Positions 61,003-64,000 of a DNA stretch of 64,000 nt are shown here, one piece after another. The stretch covers positions 62,001-126,000 of the forward strand of contig NZ_JAUXSP010000006.1 in the NCBI RefSeq assembly GCF_030679875.1, given 5' to 3'. The number at the start of each line of letters is the position of its first letter. Positions within the stretch are counted from its first letter, which is position 1. Origin of the DNA: Phenylobacterium sp. Its GTDB lineage: Bacteria; Pseudomonadota; Alphaproteobacteria; Caulobacterales; Caulobacteraceae. The notes beneath the pieces are model-generated. The model did no database searches and had not been told where the DNA came from. It saw only the letters and a list, made by a program, of their open reading frames with translations. Made by a program: the position numbers and the translations under genes.

Positions 61003-61665
61003 CTAGATCCGTCGGTAGATCATGGTCGAGCCGTCCTCGAGCTTGCCCCGCAAGCCCGCCCAGGCGCCGGTGGAATCATACCAGTTGTCGATCTCAGCCT
61101 CGCCCCGCAGCGTCCAGCGGGTGGCGGGGACGGACTGGCCGTTGGCGAGCTGGACGCTATCAGCGCCGACCCGCGTCGCGCGGATCCGCATCAGCTTGCC
61201 CAGCTGCGGGTTGAAGAGGGGCCGGGCAAAGGCCGCGGTGTTCCAGTGCGTCAGCGGAGCGGCTGATGCCGGGGCGGCGAGGCGTCCGCCCGGACCTTCG
61301 ATGGCGACCCCCGACGCCGAGGCCTCGGCCTCGACCTGCTCGACCTTGCCGTTGGTTTCGGTACGCGTCGTCAGGCTTGCAAAGCTGTCGCCCCGCCACC
61401 GCTCCGTGGCGGTGTGGGCATAGCGGAAGACGGGAATGGGGCCCAGGCGGACCCGCATCTCGACCTCGGTGCTGACCGTGGTCACGCCGCCGCTGCGGGT
61501 AAACCGCATCAGGTGCTCCCCCACCTTGTCCTTCCCGCGAAACACCGCAAAGGCCAGGCGGCCATTGGAGGGGACCGCGGCCAAGGCGCCCGGCGCGACA
61601 AGGGCGCCAAGACTGGCGCCCAGAAGGCTTCGGCGGCTCAGGAGGATGAGGGCAGGCGGGTTCAC
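61003..61665 (-). CDS. DUF6134-type exported protein
   Basis: This 220-residue protein has a twin-arginine-like signal (SRRSLLGASLGALVAPGALA), so it may be exported folded. The body is a large beta sheet (RLAFAVFRGKDKVGEHLMRF, MRVRLGPIPVFRYAHTATER and WYDSTGAWAGLRGKLEDGS). It resembles the DUF6134 family of uncertain function. It is 73 nt before the DUF6152 gene on the same strand, so all three envelope proteins may form one unit. Confidence 0.78.
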   Translation of the reverse strand: MNPPALILLSRRSLLGASLGALVAPGALAAVPSNGRLAFAVFRGKDKVGEHLMRFTRSGGVTTVSTEVEMRVRLGPIPVFRYAHTATERWRGDSFASLTTRTETNGKVEQVEAEASASGVAIEGPGGRLAAPASAAPLTHWNTAAFARPLFNPQLGKLMRIRATRVGADSVQLANGQSVPATRWTLRGEAEIDNWYDSTGAWAGLRGKLEDGSTMIYRRI

Positions 61666-61776
61666 GACTGGGTCTCCGCAGATGGCGCCGTTCGGCTTCC
61701 TGTCGATGGTACGGATGCGACCACAGGCAGGATGCTTTTATTCGGGCCGCGCCTCGTCGAAGCGGGCCCGCCGCAA

Positions 61777-61808
61777 CAAAAAGGGCGACGCCGGGAGGCG
61801 CCGCCCTT
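61777..61808 (-). terminator. Rho-independent terminator
   Basis: On the minus strand AAGGGCGGCGCC pairs with GGCGTCGCCCTT (one mismatch) around TCCC, then TTTTTG. It lies about 25 nt after the Ala-rich protein gene, so it ends that transcript. Confidence 0.8.
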
Positions 61809-61833
61809 GATGTCGGGGCCGTAGGCTCAGCGC

Positions 61834-62226
61834 CTACATGCCCGCGCGATCGCCAGCTTCGTCAACGGCGTTCGCGGTGTTGGACGCAGCCTCCTCGGTG
61901 GCGGCGGCAGTGCGGTCAGCTGCGGCTTCGGCGCTCTGGGCCACGCTGTCAGCGGCCGCGCGCGAGCTCTCCGCAGCTTCGGAGGCGGCGTTCTGAGCGC
62001 TCGCCGCGGCGTTCTCGACCATGGCTTCGGCGCGACCGGTGTCGCGAGCGGCTTCCAGGTCACCGGTGTTATCGCCGTTGTTGCCGAAGATGAAGAACAT
62101 GCCCACCAGGGCGACGATGGCGACGATGCCGGCCACCCACCAGGCGGCCGAGCCGCCGCTCTTGTGAACGACCTCGCGCTCAACCGGGGGCGGGTCGCGA
62201 CGCTCAGTGTTGGGATCGTAGGTCAT
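61834..62226 (-). CDS. Ala-rich membrane-anchored protein
   Basis: This 130-residue protein has a short charged N-terminus with a Pro run, a single membrane helix (WWVAGIVAIVALVGMFFIFG) and a long Ala/Ser/Glu-rich helix (residues ~60-128), probably a periplasmic or cytoplasmic coiled coil. The repeating heptads resemble LEA-like and phasin-like helices. I do not assign a function. It has its own terminator and follows prmA at 83 nt distance on the same strand. Confidence 0.7.
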   Translation of the reverse strand: MTYDPNTERRDPPPVEREVVHKSGGSAAWWVAGIVAIVALVGMFFIFGNNGDNTGDLEAARDTGRAEAMVENAAASAQNAASEAAESSRAAADSVAQSAEAAADRTAAATEEAASNTANAVDEAGDRAGM

Positions 62227-62308
62227 TGGTTTCTCTCCTCAGTCAGACAGGCTTGACCATGTCTGGGTGCCGAAGAGAACGCCGGTCCATCAGGCCGGTT
62301 CCGCCAGG

Positions 62309-63175
62309 TCAGCTCCGCTTGAGTACGAGAGTCGACCAGGCGTCGCGGTTCAGCCGTCTGACGAGCACGAAACCGCGGGAACGATAGGCCGCCAGGACCC
62401 GACGCGCCTGGGACCGCAACAGCCCCGACAGGATCGCTACGCCCCCCGGTCGAAGCGCGCCCTTGATGTCCTGGGACAGCATGACGAGCGGAGCGGCGAG
62501 GATATTGGCGAAGACCAGGTCATAGGGGGCGTGCGCCCTCACAAGCCGGTGCCCTAGCCCCGAGGCGTGGACGAAACGGGCGCGGGCCTGGTTCAGGATG
62601 GCGTTCTCCCGGGCGATGCGCACCGAGGGTCTGTCAATGTCGGTGCCGACGGCGACCGGCGTTCCCGTCTTGGCCGCGGCGATGGCCAGCACGCCCGTGC
62701 CGGCGCCGACGTCGAGGACCCGGTTGAAGTGCGTCCGCTTCAAGAGCGCGTCATAGGCCTGCAGGCATCCCACGGTGGTGCCGTGGTGGCCGGTGCCGAA
62801 CGCCGCCCCGGCTTCGATCCGCAGGTTGACGGCGTTAGGGGGCGCAAGACCTCGATCATGAGCCCCATAGATGAAAAATCGACCGGCGCGCACCGGCGGA
62901 AGGCCCGACAGGGCCATGGCCAGCCAGTCGGCGTCGGCGAGCACCTCGGTCGAGACCGTGAGGCCGCCATGGCTCTCCAGCAGATCGCGCAGGGCGTCGG
63001 CCTCGGCCTGCTCGGTGGGATAGGCGTCAATCCGCCAGACGTCGTGGTCCTCATCCTCTTCCAGGATGGAGTAGGTCACGGCCTCCAGGCCCGACTGGGC
63101 GTCGATAGCCTCGGCGGCGCCTTCGGCGAGCTTCCGTGGGCCCCGGGCGATGATCTGAACAGGGTCGTGAGTCAT
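62309..63175 (-). CDS. prmA: Ribosomal protein L11 methyltransferase
   Basis: This 288-residue SAM-dependent methyltransferase trimethylates L11. It has a substrate-recognition N-domain, then [20 protein letters not shown], the SAM motif [19 protein letters not shown], and [16 protein letters not shown] (the N-I-L-A motif). Function is cytoplasmic, likely non-essential. Confidence 0.92.
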   Translation of the reverse strand: MTHDPVQIIARGPRKLAEGAAEAIDAQSGLEAVTYSILEEDEDHDVWRIDAYPTEQAEADALRDLLESHGGLTVSTEVLADADWLAMALSGLPPVRAGRFFIYGAHDRGLAPPNAVNLRIEAGAAFGTGHHGTTVGCLQAYDALLKRTHFNRVLDVGAGTGVLAIAAAKTGTPVAVGTDIDRPSVRIARENAILNQARARFVHASGLGHRLVRAHAPYDLVFANILAAPLVMLSQDIKGALRPGGVAILSGLLRSQARRVLAAYRSRGFVLVRRLNRDAWSTLVLKRS

Positions 63176-63221
63176 GCGCCTCCTCTAGAGGCGCAAAGCC
63201 CGGATGGCGAGGGGGGAAGGA

Positions 63222-63401
63222 CTAGGGGGCGTCCAGGGCCGCGACCTGCACCGGCGGCGGGGAGGTTGTGACGGGGGCGCTGCTGTAGCTGATCTGCGGG
63301 CCAAGCACCGCCTCGCCATAGGTGATGTCCGGCTTGAACGCCGCACCCAGCAGCAGTCCGCTCGCCGCCGCCAGGGTGATGCCATGAAAAAGTGACTTCA
63401 T
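63222..63401 (-). CDS. Small exported Pro-rich protein (59 aa)
   Basis: The sequence is MKSLFHGITLAAASGLLLGA with the mature part AFKPDITYGEAVLGPQISYS plus a Pro-rich tail. GGAGG lies 6 nt before the ATG. It has a signal peptide and no other known feature. It is too short for most gene callers. It is upstream of prmA on the same strand, 46 nt apart. The function is unknown. Confidence 0.6.
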   Translation of the reverse strand: MKSLFHGITLAAASGLLLGAAFKPDITYGEAVLGPQISYSSAPVTTSPPPVQVAALDAP

Positions 63402-63528
63402 CTGCGCCTCCGTGCCGGGCTTAAGCGCATCAGGGCCCAGAGGGTTTCACGCGTATCCTGCGCCGGCCTAGTCGGCCTGCGCCGTTCGGCGATTTGACGT
63501 GCTAGGCTCCGTCCGAAGGAGGAGTCTG

Positions 63529-63963
63529 ATGAGCAAGTACAAACCCCTGTCCGACCGCCTGTCGCGGCACGAGGCCGACCTGTGGACGGCGAGCTTCGCC
63601 GAGCTTGAGGACGTGCTGGGCTTCCCGCTGCCCAAGAGCGCCCGTGAGCAGAATGCCTGGTGGCGGGGCGGGGATAAGTCCCACCACAGCGCCTGGACCG
63701 AGCCCGGCTGGCGCGTAATGGATATCGATCGGACCGCCCAGACGGTGGTTTTTCAGCGCGATCAGGACATGGCTGCGCCCGCCAGCGCCACAACGCCCCA
63801 GGCCGCGCCTGAGGCGAAGATCGACCCCGAGGTCAAGGCCGCGAAACGCGCGGGGCTGGTCATGCCCACCGCCGTGGTGGGCGGCGCCGCCGCCCTGCTG
63901 GCCGGGGGCGTGGCCGTGCTGGCCGGCTTTCTGGCCCGGCGCAAGGGCGAACCCTGGCGCTGA
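63529..63963 (+). CDS. DUF7662-type protein with C-terminal membrane helix
   Basis: This 144-residue protein starts at ATG 63529 with AAGGAGGAG, a very strong ribosome site, 5-6 nt upstream. Residues 1-85 resemble the DUF7662 domain: YKPLSDRLSRHEADLW, FAELEDVLGFPLPKSAR, NAWWRGGDKSHHSAWTEPGW, and VVFQR. These domains often recur near restriction or phage genes and may bind nucleic acid. An Ala/Pro linker and a membrane helix (PTAVVGGAAALLAGGVAVLA) end the protein. The role is unknown. Confidence 0.75.
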   Translation: MSKYKPLSDRLSRHEADLWTASFAELEDVLGFPLPKSAREQNAWWRGGDKSHHSAWTEPGWRVMDIDRTAQTVVFQRDQDMAAPASATTPQAAPEAKIDPEVKAAKRAGLVMPTAVVGGAAALLAGGVAVLAGFLARRKGEPWR

Positions 63964-63969
63964 GGCTGA

Positions 63970-64000
63970 TCAGGCGGCCGGCGTCTTCTCGACGAAGGAG
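63970..64000 (-). CDS. C-terminal end of a gene continuing past the window
   Basis: A minus-strand frame enters from the right edge and ends SFVEKTPAA with TGA (63970-63972), just after the convergent DUF7662 gene. The ending resembles that of enoyl-CoA hydratase-like proteins, but nine residues are too few to say. Confidence 0.35.
   Translation of the reverse strand, partial: SFVEKTPAA

Overview
The window is a 64 kb chromosomal segment of a high-GC alphaproteobacterium. Gene content and order point to Caulobacterales, probably Phenylobacterium or Caulobacter. The evidence is an ECF sigma/NrsF (DUF1109) pair with its own GTAACC-N16-CGAA promoter, a Caulobacter-type FtsZ with a long Ala/Pro linker, a GTTC-N7-GTTC SOS box, and DUF6134/DUF6152/DUF6644 proteins. 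I see no prophage, transposase, CRISPR array or tRNA. The one structural RNA gene is rnpB. The genus is inferred, not shown.

Layout. 1-5217: end of a cupin-like protein, a thiolase plus SDR pair, an 85-residue orphan, and a TonB-dependent receptor followed by what looks like the relic C-terminus of a second receptor. 5410-9537: a globin-coupled chemoreceptor, a convergent lipoprotein sugar dehydrogenase, and the sigF-nrsF pair. 9538-17311 (minus strand): a complete ccoNOQP-ccoGHIS cluster for cbb3 oxidase and its assembly, with an FNR/FixK-like box in front. The box is shared with a divergent 84-residue membrane protein. 17792-23041: DusA, GNAT, a retropepsin-like protease, DUF1289, a small secreted protein, and a phospholipase D/EEP pair. 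23218-27988: two acyl-CoA dehydrogenase subunits that look like a heteromeric enzyme, then an EamA transporter, an amidase and a PaiB-like protein. 28028-28429: RNase P RNA.

28706-51798 is the division and cell wall (dcw) cluster: mraZ, rsmH, ftsL, ftsI, murE, murF, mraY, murD, ftsW, murG, murC, murB, [RND adaptor and RND pump], ddl, ftsQ, ftsA, ftsZ. Most genes overlap or nearly touch, so they probably form one long transcription unit with internal promoters. Two features stand out: a LexA-type SOS box directly behind a TATACT element upstream of mraZ, and an RND efflux pair with its own near-palindromic operator between murB and ddl. lpxC, bamD, recN and ligA follow, joining wall synthesis, outer-membrane biogenesis and DNA repair. 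58231-64000 holds an M24 aminopeptidase, a DUF6644/DUF6152/DUF6134 group, an Ala-rich membrane-anchored protein, prmA, two small proteins and the edge of another gene.

The best candidates for new biology are the SOS box on the dcw cluster, the RND pump inside it, the FNR-box-linked Cys-rich membrane protein next to ccoN, and the relic receptor end. Function calls rest on motifs read by eye; no database search was run.
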